Below are positions 62,973 to 64,000 of a stretch of DNA of 64,000 bases, piece by piece (positions within the stretch are counted from its first letter, which is position 1; each line of letters opens with the position of its first letter). Under the pieces are notes generated by a model. It was not told the origin of the DNA, searched no databases, and saw only the letters and a program-made list of their open reading frames with translations. A program made the position numbers and the translations under genes. Source of the stretch: Cyclobacteriaceae bacterium (lineage in GTDB: Bacteria > Bacteroidota > Bacteroidia > Cytophagales > Cyclobacteriaceae); NCBI GenBank assembly GCA_028285445.1, contig JANQPQ010000056.1, positions 124,001-188,000 of the forward strand. The letters are read 5' to 3'.

Positions 62973-62991
62973 CCCTGAATTTATTTCAGGG
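62973..62991. repeat. REP-like hairpin
   Basis: CCCTGAA (62973-62979), TTTAT loop, TTCAGGG (62985-62991), a perfect 7-bp stem, followed by TCTTTC. A hairpin of this sequence type is a frequent intergenic repeat in Bacteroidota. It lies between the convergent PD-(D/E)XK and response regulator genes and could also stop transcription. Confidence 0.6.
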
Positions 62992-63062
62992 TCTTTCATG
63001 CAAGCAGGTTCAGAATGACAACTCATACTCAGAATTGACAACTCACAACGCACAACTCCTCT

Positions 63063-63809
63063 CTAGTTCATCTTCTTCAGCTTGGCTAGCAAGTCATCTC
63101 GGAAGCTCTTGCCAAGTGGAATCTCTTGCTTCTCTATGAACACGTTGTGGTTGTTAATGGCGTCAACCTTGTCGATGTTGACTACATAAGAACGGTGGGT
63201 GCGAAAGAACTTATCTTGCGGCATCTGATTGTGGAAATCCTTAAGCGGCATACGTACCAAATGCCGCTTGCCGTTTTCTTCGTTTATAGTAGTATAATTC
63301 CCATCCGGGGAAAGCCACAATATGTCTTCCAACTTCACTTTTACATATAAATGGCCTTCCTTTATGAAGAGACTATCTTTAACTATAAGATTCTCATTAT
63401 CAGCTTCTTGAACAGGATCATCTGCATTTCTACTAAAAGAAAAATTCGAAAGGGCCACCTCTATAGCTGAGAATAGATCCCTTTGCTCAAAAGGCTTAAC
63501 CAAATAGCCATGGGGATGCAAAAGTTTAGCCTTGTCAACCGTACCACGGTCTGCATGAGAAGTGCAGAAAACGAATGGGATGTTTATGCTTTCTAGTATA
63601 TGCTGTGCAAAGTTCAATCCGTCTTGTTGCTTGCCAAGGGTAATATCCACCATGGCGATATCAGGTTTGGTAGCTGCCAATAGTCTCTTCGCTTCTTGCA
63701 GCTCACCTGTTACACCTGAGATCTCATAGCCGAGAGATTCCAACATCTCTCGCATATCCTCCGCTACTATAAGTTCATCTTCAACAATTAGAATTTTAAC
63801 CTTGGCCAT
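63063..63809 (-). CDS. LytTR-family response regulator
   Basis: 248 aa. Receiver domain (1-120) with acidic pair E10-D11, phospho-acceptor D55 in IAMVDITLGK, and Lys in LVKPFEQRD. A LytTR DNA-binding domain (about 145-248) ends with FFRTHRSYVVNIDKVDAI. The start codon overlaps the stop of the upstream kinase gene (TAATG), so they are co-translated. This receiver is of the subtype often paired with HisKA_2-type kinases in Bacteroidota. Confidence 0.93.
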   Translation of the reverse strand: MAKVKILIVEDELIVAEDMREMLESLGYEISGVTGELQEAKRLLAATKPDIAMVDITLGKQQDGLNFAQHILESINIPFVFCTSHADRGTVDKAKLLHPHGYLVKPFEQRDLFSAIEVALSNFSFSRNADDPVQEADNENLIVKDSLFIKEGHLYVKVKLEDILWLSPDGNYTTINEENGKRHLVRMPLKDFHNQMPQDKFFRTHRSYVVNIDKVDAINNHNVFIEKQEIPLGKSFRDDLLAKLKKMN

Positions 63810-64000
63810 TAGGTTGCTTTAATTTCGCTAAAGGTAATGGAAAAGCTGGTGCCATCAGCTGTGTTGTAATCGAGGGTTCCTTGCAATTGCTTGGTAAGAA
63901 TATTTACCAACTTCAATCCCAACGACTTAGCTGTATCAAAATTGAAATCACCAGGCAGTCCTTTGCCATTATCAGTAACCTCCAGTTGCAGCCTCTCATT
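63809..64000 (-). CDS. Sensor histidine kinase, C-terminal end only
   Basis: The last 63 codons and stop of a kinase gene that continues beyond the right edge. The visible part is the end of an HATPase domain: VTDNGKGLPGDFNFD (G1-box DNGKG), LGLKLVNILTKQLQG (G2 region), DGTSFSITF (final strand). This ending is typical of HisKA_2/HWE-like kinases. Its stop overlaps the start of the response regulator gene by one base. Confidence 0.85.
   Translation of the reverse strand, partial: NERLQLEVTDNGKGLPGDFNFDTAKSLGLKLVNILTKQLQGTLDYNTADGTSFSITFSEIKAT

Noticed and set aside
1-64000. tRNA, rRNA, CRISPR arrays, transposases, prophage genes
   Set aside because: Looked for on both strands by motif; none found. 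Repeats in the FG-GAP genes are coding repeats, not a CRISPR array.

Overview
The window reads as chromosomal DNA of a member of the Bacteroidota, most likely a free-living, probably marine member of the Cytophagales. Evidence: secreted proteins ending in type IX secretion (T9SS) sorting domains of both kinds (type A and the gliding-motility/CHU_C type), large MacB/FtsX-type permeases paired with a PadR regulator, DUF5916 and DUF4199 proteins, LytTR two-component systems, a LuxR-type membrane regulator, and promoters of the form TTG-N20-TAnnTTTG. I see no rRNA, tRNA, CRISPR array, transposase or prophage. The genus is not determined.

Layout. 0-5.7 kb: end of a secreted protein gene, a secreted alpha/beta hydrolase, a SulP anion transporter, a VOC protein, an ECF sigma factor overlapping a membrane protein (probable anti-sigma) and a small membrane protein. 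5.8-11.2 kb: two FtsX-like permeases, the second with its own PadR regulator whose promoter and operator can be read. 11.2-17 kb: outer-membrane barrel, a putative esterase that has lost its nucleophile serine, a metallo-beta-lactamase-fold protein, a LytTR/LytS pair and a thioredoxin-fold protein. 17-24 kb: DUF5916 outer-membrane protein, Crp-like regulator, beta-lactamase-fold hydrolase, roadblock-like and kinase-like orphan proteins, TolB-like propeller, truncated haemoglobin. 24-30 kb: bile-acid/sodium symporter-like protein, M14 carboxypeptidase, LuxR-type regulator with DUF4199 protein, CPBP protease with a sigma factor, fatty acid desaturase. 30-39 kb: lipoprotein, ABC exporter, a minus-strand run (YdeI-like, NAD(P)-binding, Coa1-like, VOC) and a propeller-amidohydrolase fusion. 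39-61.6 kb: four giant T9SS-exported FG-GAP/VCBS proteins (two tandem paralogues on plus, two on minus) separated by a HEPN-like gene, a YceI protein, an AraC regulator, a third FtsX-like permease, a cyclophilin and small secreted proteins. 61.7-63 kb: a solitary PD-(D/E)XK nuclease-like gene between two inverted copies of a C/G-rich repeat. 63-64 kb: a LytTR response regulator and the end of its histidine kinase.

How it works together. Much of the content faces the envelope: secreted hydrolases, calcium-binding-repeat adhesins, outer-membrane barrels and membrane-remodelling permeases, with local regulators. The most useful regulatory reading is an ECF-type promoter (TGTAA[C/G]-N18-GTCTA) found both before the ECF sigma gene at 3957 and before the permease gene at 49471, which suggests one regulon. 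The most unusual items are the repeat-flanked PD-(D/E)XK gene, the HEPN-like gene coupled to an adhesin, the Ser-to-Gln esterase, an orphan kinase-like protein and an adhesin with an extended basic leader before its signal peptide. Several ORF starts were moved downstream because a promoter, terminator or signal peptide shows the longer reading is wrong.
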